A stretch of 64,000 bases of DNA from Noviluteimonas lactosilytica (GCF_020866925.1 NZ_JAJGAK010000001.1:744001-808000); one strand, 5' to 3'. Positions 24,385 through 33,823 are shown, numbered from the stretch's first letter. Program-made: numbers and translations. The notes: a model not told the origin generated them from the letters alone.

Positions 24385-26331
24385 ATGACCACGCATCTTT
24401 CGCGCCTGCTCGGCGCATTGCTCGCGCTCGCCTCGCCCGCCGCGTTCGCGCAACTCGTCCCCGCGGCGGATTTCGCCAAGCGCCCCGACGGCTGGGGCGC
24501 GACGCTGTCGCCCGACGGCAAGCACGTCGCGATGGAAGTGCCCACTGCAGACAACCGCGAAACGCAGGTACTGATCGTGACGCTCGACGGCAGCGGCAAG
24601 ACCCAGACGCTGCGTTTCGGGCCGATGGAGCACTCGGCCGGCGTGACGTGGACCACCGACGATCGCATCGTCGTCTCGCGCGGCATCCTCAATGCATTCT
24701 GGAAGCGACCGCGCCAGACCGGCGAGTTGTTCGTCTCGGGCATCGACGGCAAGGGCGGCCGCATGATGTTCGGCTACAACAGCAACTTCCGCGACCACGG
24801 CTGGGCCGACCTCAACCGCACGCTGCCGGACGAACCGGGCATGGTGCTCGTCGACTTCACGTGCTGGAACTGCGGCGAGGAGCCCGACAGCGTCGTCTAC
24901 AAGGTCGACACGCGCAAGAACGAACGCCACGAGATCGAACGCTTCGAGGGCCGCGCGAGCTTCTCGTTCGACCGCACGGGCGAGGCGCGCGTGCGCCGTT
25001 CGCTCGACGACAACGACGAGATCGTCCTGCACTATCGCCCCACCAAGGGCAGCGAATGGCTGCCGGTGCCGAAGGCGCTCGCCGGATACAGCCTCTACAA
25101 CCTGCAGTTCGAACGCGACAACAACATCGCGTACGCGTTCGTCGTCGACGCACGCGAACCGGCGCAGGTGTATCGCATCGACATGGCGGCCGGCACGCGC
25201 ACGCGCCTGGCCGGCAAGGCCGACCAGGAACCCGCAGGCTTCATGCTCGAAGGCCACGACGGCACGCCGTTCGCGGTGAGCTACAACGCCGGCAAGCCGA
25301 CGGTGGAAATCATCAAGCCCGAATCCGAGTGGACGAAGCTGTACCTGGGGCTGCTGAAGTCGTTCCCCGGCATGATGGTGTCACTGATGGACGCCAGCCA
25401 CGACGGCAACCGCGTGCTGTTCTCGACGTGGTCCGATCGCGACGAGGGCGCGTGGTACCTGTACGACCGCGACACGCGCAAGGTGCAGAAGGTGCTCGAC
25501 TATCGGCCGTGGATGAAGGTCGACAGCATGGCGAAGGTGCGCCCGGTGTCGATCGCCGCGCGCGACGGCACGCAACTGTTCGCGCTGTACACCGCGCCGG
25601 CCGGCGACGGCCCGAAGCCGATGGTGGTGATGCCGCACGGCGGTCCGTTCGGCGTGAGCGATCGGTGGAGCTTCGATCGCGACGCGCAGTTCCTCGCCAG
25701 CCGCGGTTACGCGGTGCTGCAGGTCAACTACCGCGGCTCCGACGGGCGCGGCGAAGCGTTCGAACGCGCGGGCTGGAAGCAATGGGGCGGCCTGATCCAG
25801 GACGACATCACCGACGGCGTGCGCTGGGCGATTTCCGAAAAGCTCGCCGATCCGGAACGCATCTGCATCTACGGCGCGAGCTTCGGCGGCTACTCGGCGT
25901 TGATGCAGCCGATCCTCAACCCCGGCATGTACAAGTGCGCGGTCGGCTACGTCGGCGTGTACGACCTGCCGCTGATGCGCAAGACCGACAAGCGCGACGG
26001 CCAGTCGAAACGCAGCAAGCGCTTCTGGACGCGCACGCTCGGCGATGACCTCGAAGCGCTCGCGCGCATCTCCCCGGCCGAACGCGCGAAGGAAATCGAC
26101 GTGCCCGTCTTCCTCGTGCACGGCGAAGACGACAACACCGCCGACATCAACCAGTTCAAGACGATGTCCAACGCGCTGCGTTCGGTCGGGCGCGCGCCGG
26201 AGGAATGGGTGGTGAAGGACGAAGGCCACGGCTTCGCCGATCCGAAGAACATCACCGAGATGTACGAGCGCCTGGAGAAGTTCCTCGACAAGCACATCGG
26301 GCCGAACGCGAAGGTCGCGACGTCGCCTTGA
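24385..26331 (+). CDS. Secreted S9-family (prolyl oligopeptidase-like) peptidase, copy B
   Basis: A 648-aa paralogue of the preceding peptidase. The signal peptide ends SPAAFAQ (about residue 23). The triad is Ser499 in GASFGGYSALM, Asp583 in HGEDDN and His615 in DEGHGF. The propeller part has CWNCGEEPDSVVYKVDTRKN, matching a CWEMDCGEDGDTVVFKVDT stretch in copy A. An AGGGAGAA ribosome-binding site precedes the ATG. The pair clearly arose by tandem duplication. Confidence 0.93.
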   Translation: MTTHLSRLLGALLALASPAAFAQLVPAADFAKRPDGWGATLSPDGKHVAMEVPTADNRETQVLIVTLDGSGKTQTLRFGPMEHSAGVTWTTDDRIVVSRGILNAFWKRPRQTGELFVSGIDGKGGRMMFGYNSNFRDHGWADLNRTLPDEPGMVLVDFTCWNCGEEPDSVVYKVDTRKNERHEIERFEGRASFSFDRTGEARVRRSLDDNDEIVLHYRPTKGSEWLPVPKALAGYSLYNLQFERDNNIAYAFVVDAREPAQVYRIDMAAGTRTRLAGKADQEPAGFMLEGHDGTPFAVSYNAGKPTVEIIKPESEWTKLYLGLLKSFPGMMVSLMDASHDGNRVLFSTWSDRDEGAWYLYDRDTRKVQKVLDYRPWMKVDSMAKVRPVSIAARDGTQLFALYTAPAGDGPKPMVVMPHGGPFGVSDRWSFDRDAQFLASRGYAVLQVNYRGSDGRGEAFERAGWKQWGGLIQDDITDGVRWAISEKLADPERICIYGASFGGYSALMQPILNPGMYKCAVGYVGVYDLPLMRKTDKRDGQSKRSKRFWTRTLGDDLEALARISPAERAKEIDVPVFLVHGEDDNTADINQFKTMSNALRSVGRAPEEWVVKDEGHGFADPKNITEMYERLEKFLDKHIGPNAKVATSP

Positions 26332-26361
26332 TTGCAACGACGCACGCAGCGTGCAACGAAG

Positions 26362-26388
26362 AAGGGCGGCCAACGGGCCGCCCTTTTT
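26362..26388 (+). terminator. Intrinsic terminator after S9 copy B
   Basis: A 10-bp stem AAGGGCGGCC/GGCCGCCCTT, loop AACG, then a run of five T. It is in the short gap between the plus-strand peptidase and a minus-strand gene and may work in both directions. Confidence 0.85.
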
Positions 26389-26399
26389 CTTTGTCTCGA

Positions 26400-26585
26400 T
26401 CAATTCACCAACGCATGCCAGTGCGAGCGCAACCACGAAGCGAACTGGTTGACCTCCGCGTCGTAACGTCCGCTCCACGCGGCCCAGATCAACCCCGCGA
26501 TCACGACGAACACCAGCGTGCCCATGATCCGTTGCGTGACGCTGGCGAAGTGCAGCTTGTTGCCCGACGGGTTGTGGTTCTTCAT
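26400..26585 (-). CDS. Small single-helix membrane protein
   Basis: A 61-aa protein with one transmembrane helix (about 18-38, TQRIMGTLVFVVIAGLIWAA) between a polar N-terminus and an amphipathic tail. Its ATG overlaps the stop of the N-formylglutamate deformylase gene (ATGA), so it is likely translated from that message. No family is recognised. Confidence 0.65.
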   Translation of the reverse strand: MKNHNPSGNKLHFASVTQRIMGTLVFVVIAGLIWAAWSGRYDAEVNQFASWLRSHWHALVN

Positions 26586-27364
26586 GCGAGCGCGGCCTCG
26601 AGCAGGGAGCGGATGACGGCTTGCGCGCGCGATGCGCGTGCAGGAGCCCATTCGAATGTCTCTTCGTCCATGTACAGGCGCTGGCTCATTTCGAGCTGCA
26701 CCGCATCGATGTTGTCAGCAGGCGACGCGTAGTGGCGCGTGATGTAACCGCCCTTGAAGCGCCCGTTGGCGACCCAGTCGAACTCGTCCTGCGCGCCGAG
26801 CACGGCTTCGAGTTTCGCCTGCAACGCGGGCGAACAACTTGCGCCGCCCGACGTGCCCAGGTTGAGGTCCGGCAGCCGACCTTCGAAGAGGAACGGCAGC
26901 GCGCTGCCCTTGATCGTGTGTCCTTCCCACAGCACGACGCGGCCGTGCGCCTCGCGCAGTCGTTGCAGTTCCGCCTGCAGCGCGTCGTGGTACGGACGCC
27001 AGTACGTTTGGACGCGTTGCGCGATCTCGTCGTCGCTCGGCGCCTGGCCTTCGAGGTATACGGGCTCGCCAGTGAACTGCACCGCGGGACACAGGCCGGT
27101 GGTGTTCTGCCCCGGGTACAGCGACGTGTCGTCGGGCGGTCGATTGAGATCGACGACGTAGCGCGAGTAACGCGGACGGAGTATCGACGCGCCGAGCGCG
27201 TGCGCGACTTCATACAAACGCGACACGTGCCAGTCGGTGTCGGGCGCGATGCGCGCGCGCTCCGTCATGCGCGAAGCGAGCGCCGGCGGAATCTCGCTGC
27301 CGTCGTGCGGCACGCTGACCAGCAAGGCGGCGGTGCCGCGATGGAGTTCGAAGATGGCGTCCAT
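26582..27364 (-). CDS. hutG: N-formylglutamate deformylase
   Basis: A 260-aa FGase-family hydrolase; the E. coli-type reaction releases glutamate from N-formylglutamate, the last step of one histidine-degradation route. Signatures are LLVSVPHDGSEIPPAL near the start, DTDWHVSRLYE, VVDLNRPPDDTSLYPGQ and GHTIKGSALPFLFEG. No other hut genes are in the window, and a DadA-like oxidoreductase follows upstream on the same strand. The name comes from family similarity alone. Confidence 0.9.
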   Translation of the reverse strand: MDAIFELHRGTAALLVSVPHDGSEIPPALASRMTERARIAPDTDWHVSRLYEVAHALGASILRPRYSRYVVDLNRPPDDTSLYPGQNTTGLCPAVQFTGEPVYLEGQAPSDDEIAQRVQTYWRPYHDALQAELQRLREAHGRVVLWEGHTIKGSALPFLFEGRLPDLNLGTSGGASCSPALQAKLEAVLGAQDEFDWVANGRFKGGYITRHYASPADNIDAVQLEMSQRLYMDEETFEWAPARASRAQAVIRSLLEAALA

Positions 27365-27413
27365 GGGCGCGGAGTGTACGACCTCCCGCGGGCGGTCTCC
27401 CGGAAGCGCGGGC

Positions 27414-28676
27414 TCAGGTGAAACGCGCAGGCGCGTAGGGCGCCGGATCGATCGACGGCGCGCGACCGGTGACGAGGTCGGCGACCAACTGCGCGGTGCC
27501 CGTGCTCATGCCGATGCCCATCATCCCGTGGCCCGTCGCGAGCCAGATGCCCTCGCGGCCAGGGACCTTGCCGATGATCGGAATGTCGTCGCACGACATC
27601 GGCCGCCAGCCGAACCAGCGTTCGCGCACGACCGGGCCGACCGGCTGGTGCAGGTATTCGGCCGCACCGCGTTCGAGCGCGCCGAGGCGCCGTTCGTTGA
27701 GCGTGTCGTCGAAGCCGGAGAACTCCATCGTGCTGCCGAGGCGATAGCCGCTTTCCCACGCGGTCACGCACACCTGGCGTTCGCGCAGCACGAGCGGATG
27801 CCTGGGCACGAGGGCCGGCGGATCGTAGGTGATCGAGTACCCCTTGCCCGGTTGCATCGCGTTGCGCAGCGCACGCAGGCCGATCGCGTCGGCCAGCTGC
27901 GGCGTCCACGCGCCGAGCGCGCACACGAGGTCGCGCGCGTTGAACGTGCCGCCCGACGTGCGCACGCGCCATCCGGTGCCGTTGCGTTCGATCGCTTCGA
28001 GCGCGCAACCTTCGACGATCGTGCCGCCGCGTTCGCGCACCGCGCGCGCGAGCTCAGCGACGTAGCGATCGGGACGCAGCGCCGCATCGCCCGCGAAACG
28101 GATCGCGCCGGCGACGCCGGGCTTCAACGCGGGTTCGCGCACTTCGTAGTCGCGGCCTTCGTAGACGTCGACCTGCACGCCGAGTTCGCGCAGGATCGGC
28201 GCTTCGAGCATGTCGTGTTCGAGCCGGCGCGGATCGCGGAACACGTAGTCCTCGCCCGATTCGACGAATTCGCATTCGAGCGCGTACTTGCGCACCCAAT
28301 CGGTGAGGCGCGCGCGCGAGTCGTTGAGCAGCGCGCCCTTCGCGCGCGCGCTTTGTTCGAAGTCGCGCACGTTGCAGCGCCCCGCGAACGTGAGCAGCCA
28401 GCGCCACAACACCGGATCCACGCGCGGCTTGATGTATAGCGGCGCGTCGGGCTGCAGCATCATGCGCAGCGCGGTCTGCACCATCCCCGGTTGCGCGAGC
28501 GGCGCGGCGTGGCTTGGCGTGATCGTGCCGCAGTTGCCGTGCGACGACCCGGCGCCGACATGGCGGGCCTCGATGACGCGCACGTTGCGACCCGCTTCGA
28601 GCAAGGCCAGCGCAGTTGCCAGTCCAACGGCGCCGCCCCCGGCGATCATCACGTCGTCGGATGAAACCGTATACAT
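27414..28676 (-). CDS. FAD-dependent D-amino-acid dehydrogenase-like oxidoreductase
   Basis: A 420-aa protein of the DadA/glycine-oxidase group. The dinucleotide site is DVMIAGGGAVGLATALALLE with an Arg/Glu-containing second strand (VRVIEARHVGAGSSHGNCG). The C-terminal FAD site reads GIWLATGHGMMGIGMSTGT. Such enzymes oxidise D-amino acids or D-hydroxyproline, feeding electrons to the respiratory chain. The ATG at 28676 fits family length; an ATG at 28712 would add 12 residues. The next gene downstream is the HutG-like gene, suggesting amino-acid catabolism. Confidence 0.85.
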   Translation of the reverse strand: MYTVSSDDVMIAGGGAVGLATALALLEAGRNVRVIEARHVGAGSSHGNCGTITPSHAAPLAQPGMVQTALRMMLQPDAPLYIKPRVDPVLWRWLLTFAGRCNVRDFEQSARAKGALLNDSRARLTDWVRKYALECEFVESGEDYVFRDPRRLEHDMLEAPILRELGVQVDVYEGRDYEVREPALKPGVAGAIRFAGDAALRPDRYVAELARAVRERGGTIVEGCALEAIERNGTGWRVRTSGGTFNARDLVCALGAWTPQLADAIGLRALRNAMQPGKGYSITYDPPALVPRHPLVLRERQVCVTAWESGYRLGSTMEFSGFDDTLNERRLGALERGAAEYLHQPVGPVVRERWFGWRPMSCDDIPIIGKVPGREGIWLATGHGMMGIGMSTGTAQLVADLVTGRAPSIDPAPYAPARFT

Positions 28677-28860
28677 CGCGTCAAACCCCTGACCCGTTTG
28701 AAGGCCGCCCATGACTGCTTCAGGCGCGTGTTGCCGCGCAGCATGACATTTGGATGGCACTCGCAACAGAGTCGGCATTCCGGCGCCGCTTGAACGGCGA
28801 CCGGGACGAGGTCCGGACACACCGGATTCCGAAACCATTTCTTTTCAGGGGTTCCATCGA

Positions 28861-30465
28861 ATGCATCTGCAAGCTCGCTTGATCAGCGTGGCCGTACTCG
28901 CAGGCCTCGCTTCCGTCGCCATGCCCGCCTTCGCCGGCAAGGCCGACTCCCCCGCCGCCCTCCGCGCCAAGGACATGCTCGCCGCGCACGGTGCCGCCAT
29001 GCACCGCAACGCCGGCGACGGGTTCGCCGTGCGCGACGTGGTCGTCGACCGCGACGGCGCGGAACACGTCCGCTTCGACCGCACCTACCGCGGCCTGCCG
29101 GTGATCGGCGGCGACGTGGTCGTGCATTCGCGCAACGGCCAGTTCCGCGACGCCAGCAAGTCGCTGAAGACGAGCGAGCGCCCGAACCTCAAGCCCGTGT
29201 TGTCGGCCGACGACGCCGTCCTCGCGGCCGGCACCGATTTCGCCGGCAAGCTCGAGGACATCGGCAGCCAGGGCCTGGTGGTCTATGCGCGCGGTGCGAA
29301 GCCGGTCCTCGCGTTCGAGGTCCGCGTGCGCGGCGTGTCCAAGCGCGATGGCGAAGCAGACATGCGTTACTTCATCGATGCGAACTCGGGCAAGGTGCTC
29401 GATCGCTGGAACATCATCCACACCGCTGCGGCGACCGGCGTCGGCCAGACGCTGTTCCTCGGCGACGTGTCGATGACGACCGATTCGATTTCCGGTGGTT
29501 ACCAGTTGGTCGACCCGACCCGCGGCGGCGGCAACACCCGCGACGGCCAGGGCAAGGAGATCAGCCGCGTGTATTCCAGCGCGCCGATCATGACCGACGC
29601 CGACAACAACTGGGGCAACAACACCGAGTCGCTCGTCGCTTCCGAAGCCTCGGACGCGCACGTGGGCGTGGCGACGACGTGGGATTACTACAAGTCGGTG
29701 TTCGGCCGTAACGGCATCTACAACGACGGCGTCGGCGTGAAGTCCATCGTCAACGTGACCTTCCGCAGCGGCGGTCCGGCGACGGGCGGCAACGCCGCGT
29801 GGTACGGCGCGCCGTACAAGTTCATGGCCTATGGCCTGGGCACGTCGTCGTGGTATCCGGTCGTCGCCGTCGACGTGGCCGGCCACGAGATGACGCACGG
29901 CGTGACCGAAGCGACCTCCAACCTCGCCTACTCCGGCGATGCGGGCGGCCTCAACGAAGCCTCGTCCGACATCTTCGGCACGATGGTCGAGTACTTCGCC
30001 AACAACGCCACCGACACGCCCGACTACATGATCGGCGAGAAGATCTACCGCTCGAACCCGACTGGTCGCACGGCGCTGCGCTACATGTTCCGCCCGGGCG
30101 ACGCCGACGGTAATCGTTCCTACAACTGCTACCCGGCGGCCGGTTTCGCCGGCATCGACCCGCACTACTCGTCGGGCCCCGGCAACCACTTCTTCTACCT
30201 GCTGGCGGAAGGCGCGGTGAACCCGGCGGGCTTCAGCTACACCGCCTCGCAGCTGGTGTGCAACGGCGACACGGGCGTGACCGGCATCGGCCGCGACGCC
30301 GCGCAGCGCATCTACTACCGCGCGCTGACGGTGTACTTCACCTCCAACGAGACCTACCCGCAGGCGCGTGCGCACACGCTGCAGGCGGCGACGGATCTCT
30401 ACGGCGCCGGTTCTGCGCAGTACAACGCCGTGGCGCGCGCCTGGTCGGCGGTGGGCGTCAACTGA
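28861..30465 (+). CDS. Secreted M4-family (thermolysin-like) metalloprotease, copy A
   Basis: A 534-aa zymogen. It has a signal peptide (1 to about 23, ending MPAFAG), an FTP/PepSY propeptide (about 30-190, with HVRFDRTYRGLPVIGGDVVVH) and an M4 catalytic domain. The zinc site is H342-E343-x-x-H346 in VDVAGHEMTHG, with third ligand Glu366 in GGLNEASSD. The likely job is extracellular protein breakdown. The start is supported by the signal peptide. The second copy at 30667 has the same length and the same positions for all active-site residues. Confidence 0.95.
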   Translation: MHLQARLISVAVLAGLASVAMPAFAGKADSPAALRAKDMLAAHGAAMHRNAGDGFAVRDVVVDRDGAEHVRFDRTYRGLPVIGGDVVVHSRNGQFRDASKSLKTSERPNLKPVLSADDAVLAAGTDFAGKLEDIGSQGLVVYARGAKPVLAFEVRVRGVSKRDGEADMRYFIDANSGKVLDRWNIIHTAAATGVGQTLFLGDVSMTTDSISGGYQLVDPTRGGGNTRDGQGKEISRVYSSAPIMTDADNNWGNNTESLVASEASDAHVGVATTWDYYKSVFGRNGIYNDGVGVKSIVNVTFRSGGPATGGNAAWYGAPYKFMAYGLGTSSWYPVVAVDVAGHEMTHGVTEATSNLAYSGDAGGLNEASSDIFGTMVEYFANNATDTPDYMIGEKIYRSNPTGRTALRYMFRPGDADGNRSYNCYPAAGFAGIDPHYSSGPGNHFFYLLAEGAVNPAGFSYTASQLVCNGDTGVTGIGRDAAQRIYYRALTVYFTSNETYPQARAHTLQAATDLYGAGSAQYNAVARAWSAVGVN

Positions 30466-30492
30466 GCCGTTAGCTAGCTACCGTTCGTCCCC

Positions 30493-30521
30493 GGAAACGG
30501 CCCGCTCAGCGGGCCGTTTCC
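30493..30521 (+). terminator. Terminator hairpin after M4 copy A
   Basis: A perfect 13-bp stem GGAAACGGCCCGC/GCGGGCCGTTTCC with a TCA loop lies 27 bp past the stop. It has a short CATTT tail rather than a strong T-run. It is the first of three hairpins between the two protease genes. Confidence 0.75.
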
Positions 30522-30548
30522 ATTTGGCGTTGTGCGGTGCGGCAGTGC

Positions 30549-30571
30549 AACGTGACTCGTGTCACGTTTTT
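30549..30571 (+). terminator. Second hairpin with T-run between M4 genes
   Basis: An 8-bp AACGTGAC/GTCACGTT stem with a TCGT loop and an uninterrupted run of five T (two in the stem). It has the form of an intrinsic terminator, although it may also be an operator because CGTGACTCGTGTCACG is a good protein-binding palindrome. Confidence 0.55.
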
Positions 30572-30616
30572 CGGGAAGGTCGGTTCTGGAGGCGCGCATA
30601 GCGCACATCCACAAGC

Positions 30617-30640
30617 AACGGCCCTCGGGGCCGTTTTCTT
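30617..30640 (+). promoter_or_regulatory. Terminator-like hairpin in the leader of M4 copy B
   Basis: An 8-bp AACGGCCC/GGGCCGTT stem with a TCG loop is followed by TTCTT and lies only 26 bp before the second protease start. Here a terminator would block the gene, so it may be an attenuator or an mRNA-protecting structure. Function not shown. Confidence 0.5.
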
Positions 30641-30666
30641 TCGCCACTTTTCGGGGGTTCCACCAG

Positions 30667-32271
30667 ATGTCGCATTCGCATCGTCCGTTGGTCTTCGCCA
30701 TCGCGCTCGCCCTCACTGCCGGCGCGGCCCATGCAGGCAAGGCCGACCATCCGGCCGCAGGCCGCGCGCTCGGCCTCGCCGACAGCCACGCAAAGGCTCT
30801 CAACAAGAACGCCGGCGACTCGCTCGTCGTGAAGGACGTGATGGTCGATGCCGACGGCACCGAACACGTCCGCTTCGAACGTACGTATCGCGGGCTGCCG
30901 GTGTTGTTCGGCGACGTGGTCGTGCATTCGCGCAACGGCCAGTTCCGTTCGGCCAGCCAGACGTTGAAGTCCTCGCTTCGACCGAACCTCGACGCGAAGA
31001 TCCGCGGCGACGAAGCCACCGTCATCGCCGGCGCCGATTTCGGCATCGCGTTCGACGGCGTGCGCGAAGCGCGCAAGGTCGTGTACGCACGCGGCGCCTC
31101 GCCGGTGCTCGCGTACGAAGTCGTGTTCACCGGCACCAAGCGCGACCAGACGCCGACGGAAATGCATTACTTCGTCGACGCGGGCAGCGGCAGGATCCTC
31201 GACAAGTGGGACATGGTGCATACCGCCAAGCCGGGCGGCGGCGGCACGCCGGGCGGCACGCCCGCGGTCGGCACCGGTCGCACGCTGCTTTACGGGAACG
31301 TGGCGCTGAACACCGCGAGCTCCGGCGGCAGCTTCAACCTCACCGACACCACGCGCGGCAACGGCGCCACCTACGACGCGAAGGGTGCGGCCTACAACGT
31401 CGCGGCCGGCCGCGCGACGCTGTTCACCGACGCCGACAACACCTGGGGCAACAACACGACGAGCGATCGCGCGACCGTTGCGTCCGACGCGCACTTCGGC
31501 GTCGCGACCACGTTCGACTACTACAAGGTCACGCACGGCCGCAACGGCATCTTCAACGACGGCAAGGGCGTGAAGAGCTACGTGCATGTCGGCCGCAACT
31601 GGGCGAACGCGGCGTGGTACGCCAACGCGATGTATTACGGCGATGGCGGCGGCAGCGTGCTTCCGCTCGTCGCGATCGACGTCGCCGGCCACGAGATGAG
31701 CCACGGCGTGACGCAGGCGACCTCCGCTCTCGCCTACTCCGGTGATGCGGGCGGTCTGAACGAAGCCACGTCCGACATCTTCGGCACGATGGTCGAGTTC
31801 TACGCCAACAACGGCTCCGACACGCCGGACTGGAAGATCGGCGAAGAAATCTACGCGTCGAACCCGGGCGAAACGAAGGCGATCCGCTACATGTTCAAGC
31901 CGAGCGCAGCCGACGGCGGTGCGTCGTACGACTGCTACCCTGCCGCCGGTTTCGGTGGCGTCGACCCGCACTACTCGTCGGGTCCGGCGAACCACTTCTT
32001 CTACCTGCTCTCGCAGGGCGCGACCAATCCGTCGGGATTCAACTACGCCCTGTCGGCGCTGGTGTGCAACGGCGACACCGGCGTGACCGGCATCGGCCGC
32101 AGCGCTGCCGAGCGCATCTGGTACCGCGCGCTCGACCTGTACTTCACCTCGGGCACCACGTACCCGCAGGCCCGCGCGCACACATTGCGCGCGGCGTCGG
32201 ACCTCTTCGGCAGCACCTCGGCGCAGTACGCCGCGGTGGCCCGTGCGTGGTCGGCGGTGGGCGTGAACTGA
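30667..32271 (+). CDS. Secreted M4-family (thermolysin-like) metalloprotease, copy B
   Basis: A 534-aa paralogue of the preceding M4 protease. Signal peptide about 1-21 (AGAAHAG), FTP propeptide with HVRFERTYRGLPVLFGDVVVH, then the catalytic domain with H342-E343-x-x-H346 (VAGHEMSHG) and Glu366. Between propeptide and catalytic domain is a short glycine-rich hinge (KPGGGGTPGGTPAVGTG) that copy A lacks. The first copy has an extra Ser/Gly-containing loop elsewhere, which keeps both at 534 residues. Confidence 0.95.
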   Translation: MSHSHRPLVFAIALALTAGAAHAGKADHPAAGRALGLADSHAKALNKNAGDSLVVKDVMVDADGTEHVRFERTYRGLPVLFGDVVVHSRNGQFRSASQTLKSSLRPNLDAKIRGDEATVIAGADFGIAFDGVREARKVVYARGASPVLAYEVVFTGTKRDQTPTEMHYFVDAGSGRILDKWDMVHTAKPGGGGTPGGTPAVGTGRTLLYGNVALNTASSGGSFNLTDTTRGNGATYDAKGAAYNVAAGRATLFTDADNTWGNNTTSDRATVASDAHFGVATTFDYYKVTHGRNGIFNDGKGVKSYVHVGRNWANAAWYANAMYYGDGGGSVLPLVAIDVAGHEMSHGVTQATSALAYSGDAGGLNEATSDIFGTMVEFYANNGSDTPDWKIGEEIYASNPGETKAIRYMFKPSAADGGASYDCYPAAGFGGVDPHYSSGPANHFFYLLSQGATNPSGFNYALSALVCNGDTGVTGIGRSAAERIWYRALDLYFTSGTTYPQARAHTLRAASDLFGSTSAQYAAVARAWSAVGVN

Positions 32272-32297
32272 TCGATCGCTGCAAACGTGCGAAACGA

Positions 32298-32326
32298 AAC
32301 GGCCCGCATCGCGCGGGCCGTTTTTT
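32298..32326 (+). terminator. Intrinsic terminator after M4 copy B
   Basis: A 10-bp AACGGCCCGC/GCGGGCCGTT stem with a short ATCGC loop and a run of six T. It lies between convergent genes and is likely to act for the protease gene. Confidence 0.88.
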
Positions 32327-32344
32327 ATTGGAGCATCGCTGCTG

Positions 32345-33823
32345 TCAGGCCGTCGCGAGGCGTTTGTCGCGCATGGTCGGGATGTGCAAATAGGTGAACG
32401 CGCGCCACAGCCATTCCAGCGGGCCGTAGCGGAAGCGCGACAACCACGCCTTGCATGCCACGAGGATCAGCGCGAACACGATCACGCAGAACACGAGTTG
32501 CATCGCGCGCCCCATGCCCCACCAGCCGAGCCCGTAGCCGTAGAAGAAGAACGTGCAGATCACCGACGTGCCGATGTACACCGTCAACGCCATGCGTCCC
32601 GCCGGTGCGAACACCGCCATGTAGCGCGAGAAGCGCGGCGAGTGGAACAGCAGCACGATCGCCGCGACATACCCCAGGCACGCAGGCACCGCGGCCACCA
32701 TGCCGAGGCCCATCGAGAACATGTACAGCGAATCGTTGACGCCGCGCACGTGCGTGGCCGCGATCGCCGCGGCGACGATGCTCAATCCGATGCCGAGCGG
32801 AATGCCGAACAAGGCGAGCTTGCGATACAGGTCCAGGTGCGCGCCCGGGTTCACCATCAGCCCCGAGCGGATGAACCACGCGCCGAGCATGAACATGCCG
32901 AGCACGAAGAACAGCGCGAAGAACACATGCTGCGCCGCGGTCTTCGGGAAATCCGCCAGGCGCATCGCGACGTTCTCGAGATACGTCCCCTGCGAATTGA
33001 CCCGCGTTTGCCTGGCAAGCGTGTCGACATGTTCCTTGCGCGCCTTCGCCGCTTCGGCCAGCTGCTTGCGCACCTCGGTCTTTTCTTCCGGCGTCTTCGC
33101 CTCGCGCAGCGCGATGCGGTCGCGTTCGGCCTGCGGCAACTGCGGCGTCGCCAGGCCGCCGATCATCATGCCGATGCACGGCAACAGCACGAGCGTGAGC
33201 CCCGCGTTGCGCAAACCGTTCTCCGGCCACTTGCGAATGGCCCACGCGAGAATGCCCAGCACCAGCACCGGCGCGCCGAGTCCGAGCGCAGGCGCCCACA
33301 CCATCTGGTCGTAGCCCGCGAGTTTCGCGCCACCGAACACCGCGCCGATGCCCAGCGCGATGCCGGCGATCCACAGCATCACCTTCGGCTTCGCGTGGAA
33401 GACGACCAGCAGGAAGGCCGCGCCCATCGCGTAGTCGAACAGGATGTCGCCGGCCCACACCAGCACGAAATGCAGGAACCCGAACAGCGCGAGCGCGAGC
33501 GTGCGGCGCACGTAGGGCGCGAGGAACGGCCGCCCCGCCTGCTGCGCGCGCGAGAGCATCACCGCGAAGCCCATGCCGAACAGCAGCGAGAACATCGTCC
33601 AGAACTTGCTTCGGATGAACACGTGGACGAACCAGCCCGCCCAGTAATCGATGCCGGTGACGTTGCCGGGCAGGCCTGCGTCGAGATCGGCGATCGGGCG
33701 GTTGAACCACTCGATGTTCATCAGGAAGATGCCGAACAGCGCGACGCCGCGGATCACGTCGAGCGTGGCGATGCGCTCGTTCACCGCGACGGGCGTCAGC
33801 AGCGTAGGCGTGGCATGGGACAT
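32345..33823 (-). CDS. DUF418-family multi-pass membrane protein
   Basis: A 492-aa protein with about ten hydrophobic helices. It starts with RIATLDVIRGVALFGIFLMN, the usual opening of the DUF418/YeiB group, and ends with FRYGPLEWLWRAFTYLHIP, the conserved DUF418 C-terminus (GPLEWLWR). A charged loop of about 60 residues (KTPEEKTEVRKQLAEAAKAR) lies in the middle. The function is unknown; transport has been proposed for the group. Confidence 0.9.
   Translation of the reverse strand: MSHATPTLLTPVAVNERIATLDVIRGVALFGIFLMNIEWFNRPIADLDAGLPGNVTGIDYWAGWFVHVFIRSKFWTMFSLLFGMGFAVMLSRAQQAGRPFLAPYVRRTLALALFGFLHFVLVWAGDILFDYAMGAAFLLVVFHAKPKVMLWIAGIALGIGAVFGGAKLAGYDQMVWAPALGLGAPVLVLGILAWAIRKWPENGLRNAGLTLVLLPCIGMMIGGLATPQLPQAERDRIALREAKTPEEKTEVRKQLAEAAKARKEHVDTLARQTRVNSQGTYLENVAMRLADFPKTAAQHVFFALFFVLGMFMLGAWFIRSGLMVNPGAHLDLYRKLALFGIPLGIGLSIVAAAIAATHVRGVNDSLYMFSMGLGMVAAVPACLGYVAAIVLLFHSPRFSRYMAVFAPAGRMALTVYIGTSVICTFFFYGYGLGWWGMGRAMQLVFCVIVFALILVACKAWLSRFRYGPLEWLWRAFTYLHIPTMRDKRLATA

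Noticed and set aside
20201-24388. A 1395-aa plus-strand open frame through parE and the first S9 gene
   Set aside because: It is a third-frame shadow of two real genes. It is very Arg/Ala-rich, has no recognisable domain, and arises from the low stop-codon frequency in high-GC DNA.
28676-28712. Longer start for the DadA-like gene
   Set aside because: The extra 12 residues do not match the family and the ATG at 28676 starts directly before the FAD-binding strand.
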